Source of the DNA: Bacteroidales bacterium
GTDB taxonomy: Bacteria > Bacteroidota > Bacteroidia > Bacteroidales > UBA932
DNA: 64,000 bases
Assembly (NCBI GenBank): GCA_028707695.1
Contig: JAQWAL010000005.1
Location: 1-64,000 of the forward strand
Reading direction: 5' to 3'
Part shown: positions 33,432 to 41,324 of the stretch, one piece after another
Position numbering within the stretch: the first letter of the stretch is position 1
Layout of the letters: every line of letters starts with the position of its first letter
Translations under genes and position numbers: made by a program
Notes under the pieces: generated by a model
Told to the model about the DNA's origin: nothing
Seen by the model: the letters and a program-made list of their open reading frames with translations, nothing else
Database searches by the model: none

Positions 33432-36158
33432 TTAATAACATATTGTATTGAAATCGCACCATTCACAAATCCTTGTGTTGCTGGTTGGGGAGAATGGTAC
33501 CTTGGTGTCAAAAACCTCTTCCAGCAAGGTCTTCAACCTATCGGTATATTCGTAAAGTTTTTCCCCGGCTATGAACTCAGAGTAGGATTTCCCTTTTGCC
33601 AGTTCCCTTATGAAATAGGGCTCTGCTATCATTTCCTGGCTCTCACCAAGCAAAAGCGCATACATGAACATCTGGAAAACAACTTTGTTGCGGTTTGTCT
33701 TCGTGCCATCAAAAAGGGATTCCACACCACTGTATTTCAAATCTCCGCTCCCGGTCTTGTAATCCACTATCCTCATTGCAGAGGTTTTGTCCAGACGGTC
33801 TATGAACCCTTTGAGTGGCACCACAACTCCGTTTTGCAGGGTAACACTACCCTTGACCCTTTTTTCCGATTCCAAATAGACAAACGGAGCAATGCTTTTA
33901 TCATACCCGAGGGTTATCTCCATATATTTGACAATCATCTTCTTTACCAACAAAGCATAACCTACCGGCCTTTCCATGTTCTTGTATTTGGCAAAACCCA
34001 TATCTACAAAAGATTCCATCTGCTCCTTGCCCGATAGCATCACTCCTATATCATTTACAGTAACCCTTTTTCCTAAAAAAGGCTTGTATAGCTGCTCCAT
34101 GGCAAAATGGAAAATAGATCCGAATTCGTTTGCCTCAACACCCTCTTCCACATCTTCGGAAGCCTCAAGCCCCTCCACCTGGGAAAAATAGAACTTGAGC
34201 GGACAATCTATGTAATTATTGAGAGCCGAGGCCGAAAGTGCCTTGCCCTCATCCCCGAGGAAAAGGGAAGCCATCTTTTCCATTACTGCAGGATCCTTCT
34301 CCACCACAATCCCTTTATGGTTGTGTGGTTCAATTCTGTAGTTTACAACACTCTCCTTAGCTACCATGTGATACAGGTATTTGAGCTGCAGGATAAACCG
34401 GCTAGGCTCCCCGCTTTTCAACCCGTCTGTACGGGTATCGTAAATCAAGGTTACGTTTTTTGCACGTGATATCAAGCTGTAAAAGAGATAAGTGTAAAGG
34501 GCATCTTCGTGTTCCTTTACCGGCAACCCGAACCCTGCCCTAAGGTTGTAAGGAATGAATGAGTTGGATGGATTCTTCTTTGGAAAAACACCTTCGTTGA
34601 CAGAGCATATTACCAGATTCTCAAAATCCAGGGCCCTGGTTTCCAAGACACCCATCACCTGCAAACCTGCCAGTGGCTCCCCGGAAAAAGGTATTGAAAT
34701 CCCTTCGGTAATCATTGAGAGAACCCTTCCGAAACTTTTTAAATTCATTGGGATCAGTATTCCCTTGATACGTGTGAGTGCTTTCTGGATATGGAATATG
34801 AACTCCCTCTCAATCTTGTCACTTCTGCTGCTTGCAGCAAACATCGAAAGCAATTTAAGGAGTTTATCGCACAACTCCTGCTGAGGGTCGTCGCCTCCTG
34901 CCTTGTAAAAGAGCAGTGAAAGCACTTCGTTGCCATCAAAATAAGATTCAGGAACATATACTCTGTTCTCCTTTTTTATACGGGCTGCGACCTCCCTTGC
35001 CTCTTCCCCCGCAATCTTGTGGACAAAGCTGTGGTTGAGCAGAGGCAAAACCTTTTTGAAATAGATTCCCCTATCGTCCCACTCCATCTGTGCAACCATT
35101 TTGACAAATGAAACCAGCGGAGTCCCCGATAAAGGATACCCCATTGTGACATTAATGCTCTCTATGTTTGGAGGCACCGAGCCAAGCAGAGGCATCAGCA
35201 ATGACTCGTCGGGTAAAACAACGGCACTCTCTTCGCTACCCGGAAATTCCTTTAGCAGCTCTCCTGCAATCTTTGCCTGCATAACCAAAGATGCTGCCCC
35301 AATTACATTGACAGATGGTTTTCCAACCGGAACGGCGGCCAACCCATATTTCCTTTTGGAGGGAAAGGCAGAGAGGTTTTCATTTGCAAAAAAGGAGGCT
35401 TTGTTCTCTTTATCCCTCATAAATTCCCGGTCATAGTCCCAGTAGAAATCGGCAATACCCGATTTTTGCACCATTTTCATGATTTCACGCTCACACTTGT
35501 TTAGTGCATTGAAGCCCACGAATATCACCTCCCGGTAATCGGCAAGCTTGTCGGCAATGTTATCCATGGAAGCCACCCTGCGGTATAAAGCACCCTCGTA
35601 TGCACAACCTTTGGACTCCAGTTTTTGGTTGAATGCCATGTAAAGGGGGTAGAGGATCTCCCAAGTCTTCAAAAATGACTCTTTGGTTTCGCTGCTGCCC
35701 TCTGCAAGGAAACCCTCCCAGAACCTTTTGACTGCCGCCAACTGGGATGGTGAAAGGAAACTGTAATCACTCTCTATTTGTTTCAACTCCTTTACATTGG
35801 AAAACAACTGTTTGGCATTTGCAAGGTATTTGTCAGTGTCGTTGAAGTCTCCTAATATGATTTCGCCCCAGTACAGGAAATCGTCGAAACTCTCACCCGA
35901 AGGGAGTAACTCCCTGTAGGTGTCGTAAAGGTCAAACAGCAATTGCGGACGATCGGCCTCCCTTATATCCGATAGTGAAAGCACAAGTTCTTTAAATGTT
36001 GTGATATGAGGCGAGAATAGAGGTTTGTCAACCTGGGCAGACAAATATTTCTTGAAAAAAAGCGCCGACCTTTTGTTGGGGAAAACAAAACACAACTCTC
36101 TTATTCTCCCTTGGTATTCGTTATGGAAACCAAGGGCGATGCTTTCAAGGAATTTCAT
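33432..36158 (-). CDS. AddB-like PD-(D/E)xK nuclease subunit
   Basis: Partner of the AddA-like helicase, 908 residues. The N-terminal part is a degraded helicase fold typical of AddB. The C-terminal part holds LSASALNNYIDCPLKFYFSQ (about 625-644) with a cysteine, then the nuclease core PLKGFIDRLDKTSAMRIVDYKTGSG (GFIDRxD and IVDYKTG, about 784-808), and finally TRICEWCDFNTICY, in which three cysteines together with the earlier one (in YIDCPLKF) match the [4Fe-4S] staple of AddB. The gene lies directly upstream of the AddA-like gene. Both subunits retain nuclease motifs, so the complex probably cuts both strands. Confidence 0.92.
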   Translation of the reverse strand: MKFLESIALGFHNEYQGRIRELCFVFPNKRSALFFKKYLSAQVDKPLFSPHITTFKELVLSLSDIREADRPQLLFDLYDTYRELLPSGESFDDFLYWGEIILGDFNDTDKYLANAKQLFSNVKELKQIESDYSFLSPSQLAAVKRFWEGFLAEGSSETKESFLKTWEILYPLYMAFNQKLESKGCAYEGALYRRVASMDNIADKLADYREVIFVGFNALNKCEREIMKMVQKSGIADFYWDYDREFMRDKENKASFFANENLSAFPSKRKYGLAAVPVGKPSVNVIGAASLVMQAKIAGELLKEFPGSEESAVVLPDESLLMPLLGSVPPNIESINVTMGYPLSGTPLVSFVKMVAQMEWDDRGIYFKKVLPLLNHSFVHKIAGEEAREVAARIKKENRVYVPESYFDGNEVLSLLFYKAGGDDPQQELCDKLLKLLSMFAASSRSDKIEREFIFHIQKALTRIKGILIPMNLKSFGRVLSMITEGISIPFSGEPLAGLQVMGVLETRALDFENLVICSVNEGVFPKKNPSNSFIPYNLRAGFGLPVKEHEDALYTYLFYSLISRAKNVTLIYDTRTDGLKSGEPSRFILQLKYLYHMVAKESVVNYRIEPHNHKGIVVEKDPAVMEKMASLFLGDEGKALSASALNNYIDCPLKFYFSQVEGLEASEDVEEGVEANEFGSIFHFAMEQLYKPFLGKRVTVNDIGVMLSGKEQMESFVDMGFAKYKNMERPVGYALLVKKMIVKYMEITLGYDKSIAPFVYLESEKRVKGSVTLQNGVVVPLKGFIDRLDKTSAMRIVDYKTGSGDLKYSGVESLFDGTKTNRNKVVFQMFMYALLLGESQEMIAEPYFIRELAKGKSYSEFIAGEKLYEYTDRLKTLLEEVFDTKVPFSPTSNTRICEWCDFNTICY

Positions 36159-36178
36159 GGCAATCTGTTTTATGAGGG

Positions 36179-37510
36179 TTACAACCTCTCCTTTAGTTTT
36201 GCTCCAAGCTCTTCGTAGCCAGGTTTCCCCAGCAAAGCAAACATATTCTTTTTGTAATCTTCTACACCAGGCTGGTCGAATGGATTTATACCAAGCATAT
36301 ATGCACTTACACCACAGGCAAATTCAAAGAAATAGAAAAGCGCCCCCAGGTTGGATGCATCCAGCCTCTCCACCTCCAGCTGTATATTGGGAACACCACC
36401 ATCTATATGGGCCAGTTTGGTGCCGGCACGTGCTTTTTTATTGACCTGCTCCACCTCCATCCCGGCAAGGAAATTGAGGCCATCGGCATCTGAAGGGTCA
36501 CTACCTACCGAATATTTACGGTTAGCCTGCCTTATATCCAAAACCGTTTCAAACATGATCCTCTCACCCTCCTGGATATATTGCCCCATGGAATGTAAGT
36601 CGGTTGTGAAGTTGACGGAAGCGGGAAATAACCCTTTTCCCTCCTTGCCCTCACTCTCCCCGAACAACTGCTTCCACCACTCTGCAAAATATTGCAGCTT
36701 GGGGTTGAAGTTAACCAGTATCTCTGTGGTTTTACCTTTGCCATAGAGAAGGTTCCTCAAGGCTGCATATTGTACTGCAATATTACCTCGTGACCTGTCC
36801 ATGCATATCCCGCGCATTTTGGCCGCACCTTTGATCATTTGGTCTATATCAACTCCTGCTAAAGCCATGGGCAGCAAACCCACAGGTGTAAGCACGGAAT
36901 ATCTCCCTCCCACATCGTCAGGAATCACAAAAGTACGGTAGCCCTCCTTTGAAGCAACCCCTTTGAGTGCACCCCGGGATTTGTCGGTCACGGCAACTAT
37001 GCGGGTAGCTGCCTCCTCTTTGCCATATTTGGTCTCCAGATGGTTCTTGATTATCCGGAATGCAATTGCAGGCTCTGTGGTTGTTCCCGATTTGGAAATC
37101 ACTATTGCTGCATACTCCTTTTCTTCCAGCAGGTCCACCAGTTCTGCCATGTAATCCTGCGAAAGGTTTTGGCCGGCAAATACAATTCTGGGACCTTCAT
37201 TGATCTCAAGTTCACTTGCAAATGGGTGTACCAGTGCTTCCAGTGCTGCTTTGGCTCCAAGGTATGACCCCCCGATCCCTATCACAACCACCACCTGTGC
37301 TTTGGATTTCCACTCAGCTGCGATCTGCTTCATACGGTCTTGGTTGGAACTATTGTTGTCTGCAGGCAAATCCAGCCATCCAAGGTAATCATTGCCCCGC
37401 CCTTTCCGGGATGTGAGGGTATCATATGCCTCCAATGCCTTAGCAATTGAGAGCTCTATCTCCTGGGTGGTTACAAATGGTGTTATACCTTTTATGTCAA
37501 TGTCTATCAT
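36179..37510 (-). CDS. pgi: glucose-6-phosphate isomerase
   Basis: Interconverts glucose-6-phosphate and fructose-6-phosphate. The 443-residue product is of the shorter, Bacillus-type PGI. Visible blocks are VVVIGIGGSYLGAKAALEAL (about 73-92), VISKSGTTTEPAIAFR (about 137-152), DDVGGRYSVLTPVGLLP (about 199-215) and the late GGVPNIQLEVERLD. The ATG at 37510 (MIDIDIKG) is preferred to 37528, which would begin almost on the gpsA stop at 37530; both are possible. It forms an operon with gpsA, linking glycolysis and phospholipid-precursor synthesis. Confidence 0.96.
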   Translation of the reverse strand: MIDIDIKGITPFVTTQEIELSIAKALEAYDTLTSRKGRGNDYLGWLDLPADNNSSNQDRMKQIAAEWKSKAQVVVVIGIGGSYLGAKAALEALVHPFASELEINEGPRIVFAGQNLSQDYMAELVDLLEEKEYAAIVISKSGTTTEPAIAFRIIKNHLETKYGKEEAATRIVAVTDKSRGALKGVASKEGYRTFVIPDDVGGRYSVLTPVGLLPMALAGVDIDQMIKGAAKMRGICMDRSRGNIAVQYAALRNLLYGKGKTTEILVNFNPKLQYFAEWWKQLFGESEGKEGKGLFPASVNFTTDLHSMGQYIQEGERIMFETVLDIRQANRKYSVGSDPSDADGLNFLAGMEVEQVNKKARAGTKLAHIDGGVPNIQLEVERLDASNLGALFYFFEFACGVSAYMLGINPFDQPGVEDYKKNMFALLGKPGYEELGAKLKERL

Positions 37511-37529
37511 ATTATCTTCCCTTTCCATG

Positions 37530-38543
37530 TCACTGCAAATTTTCGGTTAATTGTTTAATAACATATGCCGGGTACTTCTGTTCATAGAGTATCTTGTACA
37601 TAGCCTCTGCAATGGGCATATGAACACCATATTTCCTGTTTATCTCATAAATGCATTTGGTCCCGTAGTATCCCTCTGCCACCATTTTCATCTCAACATG
37701 GGCAGACTGTACCGAATATCCTTTACCAATCATACTTCCGAAAGTACGGTTGCGGCTGAACTGTGAATAACAGGTTACCAGAAGGTCACCAAGATATGCG
37801 CTTGTAGAGGTTTGCCTGGAGATATCGGGATGGGAGGCGTGAAGGAAATCCCTCATCTCATGGAAAGCATTGGTTATCAACACTGCCATAAAATTATCAC
37901 CATAAGATAGGGCGTGACAAATACCGGCAGCCACAGCATAAATATTCTTTAGGACAGCTGCAAATTCCACTCCGTAAATATCGGTACCGGGAACAGTCTT
38001 GATATAGTCACATGCAAACACTTCGCACAAAGAACGTGCAACCTCTATGTGTTTGCTGGACAATGTCAGGTAAGAGAGCCTCTCCATTGCAACCTCCTCT
38101 GCATGGCAAGGTCCGCTCACAACACCAATCCTGTCAAACCCAATGTTATAGGTGTGATTGAAATACTCTGCAACGGTAATGTTGTCTACAGGTATAATGC
38201 CTTTTATGGCACTAATTATGAACTTGTCTTCCAAAGAACATTTTATCTTGGAAGCCTCGGGGATAAAGTATGCCGATGGTATGCAAAACACCAACACATC
38301 AGCCTCTTCAATGACCTGGTTTATGTCAGGACTAAAAAATATCCTGTTGGAGTCAAATTTTGCAGAGGGAAGGTAATATGGATTATGGTTGGAAACTTTC
38401 ATCTGTTCAATCATCTCTTCGTCCCTCACATACCAGGCTATCCTCTCCTGGTTATTCATCAATAGTTTAGCCAGGGCCGTTGCCCAGCTTCCACTCCCGA
38501 TCATTGCATAACGCAAATTTTCACGATCGAAAAAATTGTCCAT
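37530..38543 (-). CDS. gpsA: NAD(P)H-dependent glycerol-3-phosphate dehydrogenase
   Basis: Reduces dihydroxyacetone phosphate to sn-glycerol-3-phosphate for phospholipid synthesis. The 337-residue enzyme begins MDNFFDRENLRYAMIGSGSW, with the Rossmann motif GSGSWATALA around residues 18-27, and contains FIISAIKGI, VVSGPCHAEEVA (about 141-152) and the catalytic-Lys region AAVLKNIYAVAAGI (about 189-202). A frame extending to 38708 crosses the promoter region and is rejected. The -7 element at 38575-38582 lies 31 bases before this start. Confidence 0.96.
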   Translation of the reverse strand: MDNFFDRENLRYAMIGSGSWATALAKLLMNNQERIAWYVRDEEMIEQMKVSNHNPYYLPSAKFDSNRIFFSPDINQVIEEADVLVFCIPSAYFIPEASKIKCSLEDKFIISAIKGIIPVDNITVAEYFNHTYNIGFDRIGVVSGPCHAEEVAMERLSYLTLSSKHIEVARSLCEVFACDYIKTVPGTDIYGVEFAAVLKNIYAVAAGICHALSYGDNFMAVLITNAFHEMRDFLHASHPDISRQTSTSAYLGDLLVTCYSQFSRNRTFGSMIGKGYSVQSAHVEMKMVAEGYYGTKCIYEINRKYGVHMPIAEAMYKILYEQKYPAYVIKQLTENLQ

Positions 38544-38574
38544 TATATTATTGATTTGGTTTAGATTCAATTTA

Positions 38575-38582
38575 CAAATATA
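38575..38582 (-). promoter_or_regulatory. -7 element of gpsA-pgi
   Basis: TATATTTG on the minus strand (38582-38575) matches TAnnTTTG, 31 bases before the gpsA ATG. A -33 TTTG at normal spacing is not evident. Confidence 0.42.
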
Positions 38583-38590
38583 CCCTTTTT

Positions 38591-38622
38591 GTAACAATAT
38601 ATGAATAAATCTCTTACTTTTG
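38591..38622 (+). promoter_or_regulatory. promoter of mqnC
   Basis: TACTTTTG at 38615-38622 is a TAnnTTTG -7 box, preceded after 23 bases by TTTTTG ending at 38591. The mqnC ATG follows 22 bases later. The gene diverges from gpsA. Confidence 0.5.
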
Positions 38623-38644
38623 TCAAAGAGACAAATCCAACATA

Positions 38645-39757
38645 ATGAAGAGAGAAAAAATTTTACGAAAGGTTTTGGATCAACAAGATATAACACTGCA
38701 AGAGGCATTTTTCCTGTATGATGCCATTCCGGTACAAGAGTTGCTTTCCCTTGGAAATGACATCAGGTTTGCCAAGATTCCTCAAAGCAGGGTAAGCTGG
38801 CAGATAGACCGAAACATCAATTACACCAATGTGTGTATCTCTGCTTGCAAATTTTGCAATTTCCACTGCACTCTTTCTCAAAAAGATCGTTCATTTACAA
38901 CAGGGATAGAAGAGTACAAATCAAAAATTGACCAATTACTGGAAGCAGGAGGCAACCAGGTGCTCCTGCAAGGGGGGCTACATCCCCACTACGGCATTGA
39001 ATTTTACGAAGATCTGCTCAAATCACTAAAAGAGTATTGTCCATCATTGAAACTGAACGCATTGGGCCCACCTGAAGTCTCCCATATCGCAAAGGTTAGC
39101 AAACTTTCCATCAAAGAGACTTTGGAAAGACTCCGCAATGCAGGGTTGGACTCACTTCCTGGTGCTGGGGCAGAGATCCTTAGTGACAGGGTAAGGAAGT
39201 TGATATCACCTGGAAAGCCGGACACCTGTAGTTGGCTGGAGGTCATGGAACAAGCCCACAAAATGGGTATAGGAACAACTGCGACAATGGTTTACGGACA
39301 TATAGAGACATTGGAAGAGAGAATACGCCACCTTTTTCTGCTAAGGGACCTTCAACACAAGAAACCAAGCGGAGTACCAGGGTTTACAGCCTTCATAGCC
39401 TGGCCTATGCAGGTCAAAGGCACATTGCTTGAAAAAACCTTCCCTATAGGCACCATATCTGCTGTGGAACACCTTAAAATGATAGCGATCAGCCGGATTA
39501 TACTTTACAACATACCTCATATACAAGTCTCATGGCTCACCATTGGCAAAGAGCTGGCAAAAATCGCACTTCATTCAGGAGCAGACGATATGGGCTCCAT
39601 CATGATGGAAGAGAATGTGGTTTCAAGTGCAGGGGCAAATCACAGGATTAACAAAGAAAAAATGGTCAAGACTATCAAGGAAGCAGGCTTTGTCCCTTGG
39701 CAGCGGAATCAGGATTACTCTCCATATAACCCTGGTCTGCAGGAAGGTCTGTCTTAA
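38645..39757 (+). CDS. mqnC: cyclic dehypoxanthinyl futalosine synthase (radical SAM)
   Basis: Radical-SAM enzyme of the futalosine pathway to menaquinone that cyclises dehypoxanthinyl futalosine. The 370-residue protein has the cluster motif CISACKFC (CxxxCxxC, about 64-71) after NINYTNV, LLQGGLHPHYGIEFY, SLPGAGAEILSDRVR and TTATMVYGHIETLEERI. The C-terminal MGSIMMEENVVSSAGA favours MqnC over MqnE. No other men/mqn gene is adjacent, so the rest of the pathway must lie elsewhere. Its last 83 bases overlap the converging rnhA gene, beyond the conserved core (which ends near PWQRNQDY). Confidence 0.9.
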   Translation: MKREKILRKVLDQQDITLQEAFFLYDAIPVQELLSLGNDIRFAKIPQSRVSWQIDRNINYTNVCISACKFCNFHCTLSQKDRSFTTGIEEYKSKIDQLLEAGGNQVLLQGGLHPHYGIEFYEDLLKSLKEYCPSLKLNALGPPEVSHIAKVSKLSIKETLERLRNAGLDSLPGAGAEILSDRVRKLISPGKPDTCSWLEVMEQAHKMGIGTTATMVYGHIETLEERIRHLFLLRDLQHKKPSGVPGFTAFIAWPMQVKGTLLEKTFPIGTISAVEHLKMIAISRIILYNIPHIQVSWLTIGKELAKIALHSGADDMGSIMMEENVVSSAGANHRINKEKMVKTIKEAGFVPWQRNQDYSPYNPGLQEGLS

Positions 39758-40163
39758 AGGAGGCCTCCACGGCAAGTTGGTCACATCTTTCATTTTGAGG
39801 GTGTCCATTGTGCCCCCTTATCCACACAAACTGCACTTTATGTTTGCGGTAAGCAACCAGAAAACGTTTCCAAAGGTCAGGGTTTTTCTTTTTTGCAAAA
39901 CCCTTGCTTTCCCATTGGAAAACCCATCCTTTGTTCACAGCATCGCATACATAAGAAGAGTCCGACCACACTGTGACATCGGAATGGGGCTTTTTAAGAG
40001 CTTCCAAAGCACAAATGACAGCCAAAAGTTCCATCCTGTTGTTGGTTGTGCATGAAAAACCTCCGGACAACTCCTTGTAGTGCTTTCCAGAACGCAAAAG
40101 TGCCGCCCAACCACCCGGACCGGGATTCCCTCTGGCGGCCCCGTCTGTGTAAACTTCTATCAT
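39675..40163 (-). CDS. rnhA: ribonuclease HI
   Basis: Cleaves the RNA strand of RNA-DNA hybrids. The 162-residue protein shows all four catalytic acids: Asp in VYTDGAARGNPGPGGW (near residue 7), Glu in NRMELLAVICALEAL, Asp in VTVWSDSSYVCDAV and the late Asp in NERCDQLAVEA, plus WIRGHNGHP. The start at 40163 (MIEVYTDG) is used because the ATG at 40184 overlaps the pdxA stop and adds seven non-conserved residues. Its C-terminus overlaps the mqnC 3' end on the other strand. Confidence 0.95.
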   Translation of the reverse strand: MIEVYTDGAARGNPGPGGWAALLRSGKHYKELSGGFSCTTNNRMELLAVICALEALKKPHSDVTVWSDSSYVCDAVNKGWVFQWESKGFAKKKNPDLWKRFLVAYRKHKVQFVWIRGHNGHPQNERCDQLAVEASFKTDLPADQGYMESNPDSAAKGQSLLP

Positions 40164-40176
40164 TTGAACTCCTGCT

Positions 40177-41241
40177 TTAGTCAAAGTCCCTAACAGTTCC
40201 GGGTACTTCTACTTTGAGAGGATTGGCCCTTAGTTGGTCGTAGTTTTTCCTGTTGGAAAAAACATCACAAGCAGTATATATTGCAGCCAACATTGAGAGA
40301 TGTCCTGCTTTTCCCTTTCCTGCAATGTCAAAAGCAGTACCATGGTCCGGAGAACATCTGACCACAGGCAACCCTGCAGTATAATTGACACCTCTTTCCC
40401 TGTCGGTCAATTTGAAAGGGATAAGACCCTGGTCGTGGTACATTGCCAATACCCCGTCAAATCCTTTGCTGTAAGGGGCTGCAAAGAAACCATCCGAAGG
40501 AAACGGCCCAAACACCAATTCCCCGGCTGCAAACTTCTCTTCAATTACTGGCTTGATAATCTCTTGTTCTTCATTTCCAAGCAATCCGTTGTCACCACAA
40601 TGTGGGTTTAGGGACAATACTGCAATTTTTGGTCTGTCAACCGCAAAATCCCTTTTCAAAGATTCCGACAACAAAGAGATTTTCCTTGACAGCATCTCTT
40701 TTGTTATTGCCTCAGGAACCTGGGACATTGGCAAATGGTTTGTAACAAGACCTACTTTCAAATCCTCCGATGTCATCATCATCAGGGAATCTTCTACACC
40801 AAACTCTTTGGCCAGGTACTCTGTATGTCCGGGAAACGAGAAGCCCTCTTTTGAAACAGCCGACTTGTTGAAAGGAGCCGTAACAAGTACATCTATGTTG
40901 CCCTCTTTCAAATCTGCCACAGCTGCTTCCAGTGATATCAAGGCAGCTTGCGCTCCCTCTGCTGTTATGTTTCCGGGATCGGCCAAAAAACTCTCCGGAA
41001 CACAGTTTATGAAATTCACCCTTTTATGATGAGCATCCGATGCTTTCACAACCAGATTGGTTGTCAATGGCTCGTTTTCCAAAAGATTTTTTTTGTAAAA
41101 CCCGAAAATCTTGGAAGAACCATAGACAACAGGAGTACATATATCCAAAATCCCTTGGCTGGACAGCGCTTTGATAATTACCTCGTAACCCACACCGTTG
41201 CTGTCACCCTGTGTTATTCCAACTATTATTTTTGTGCTCAT
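40177..41241 (-). CDS. pdxA: 4-hydroxythreonine-4-phosphate dehydrogenase
   Basis: Oxidises 4-phosphohydroxy-L-threonine in the DXP-dependent route to pyridoxal phosphate. The 354-residue enzyme has GITQGDSNGVGYEV at the N-terminus, LVTAPFNKSAV (about 132-142), FPGHTEYLA with a metal-binding His (about 150-158), LNPHCGDNG (about 217-225), FAAPYSKGFDGVLAMYHDQG and SPDHGTAFDIAGKG, which carry the remaining metal and substrate residues. It lies upstream of rnhA with a 13-base gap from its stop to the rnhA ATG, and diverges from recG across 83 bases. Confidence 0.96.
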   Translation of the reverse strand: MSTKIIVGITQGDSNGVGYEVIIKALSSQGILDICTPVVYGSSKIFGFYKKNLLENEPLTTNLVVKASDAHHKRVNFINCVPESFLADPGNITAEGAQAALISLEAAVADLKEGNIDVLVTAPFNKSAVSKEGFSFPGHTEYLAKEFGVEDSLMMMTSEDLKVGLVTNHLPMSQVPEAITKEMLSRKISLLSESLKRDFAVDRPKIAVLSLNPHCGDNGLLGNEEQEIIKPVIEEKFAAGELVFGPFPSDGFFAAPYSKGFDGVLAMYHDQGLIPFKLTDRERGVNYTAGLPVVRCSPDHGTAFDIAGKGKAGHLSMLAAIYTACDVFSNRKNYDQLRANPLKVEVPGTVRDFD

Positions 41242-41288
41242 GATATTAAAATCTAATCAAATCCAACAGTATTGCTAAATTTGTGCAA

Positions 41289-41324
41289 GATACAAATTTT
41301 CGTCAAGATTAGTATCTTTGTATC
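41289..41324 (+). promoter_or_regulatory. recG promoter region with inverted repeat
   Basis: TATCTTTG at 41313-41320 matches the TAnnTTTG -7 box and ends only four bases before the recG ATG (41325), implying a leaderless or almost leaderless mRNA. GATACAAA (41289-41296) and TTTGTATC (41317-41324) form a perfect 8-bp inverted repeat spanning it. The -33 region is weak. Confidence 0.45.
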
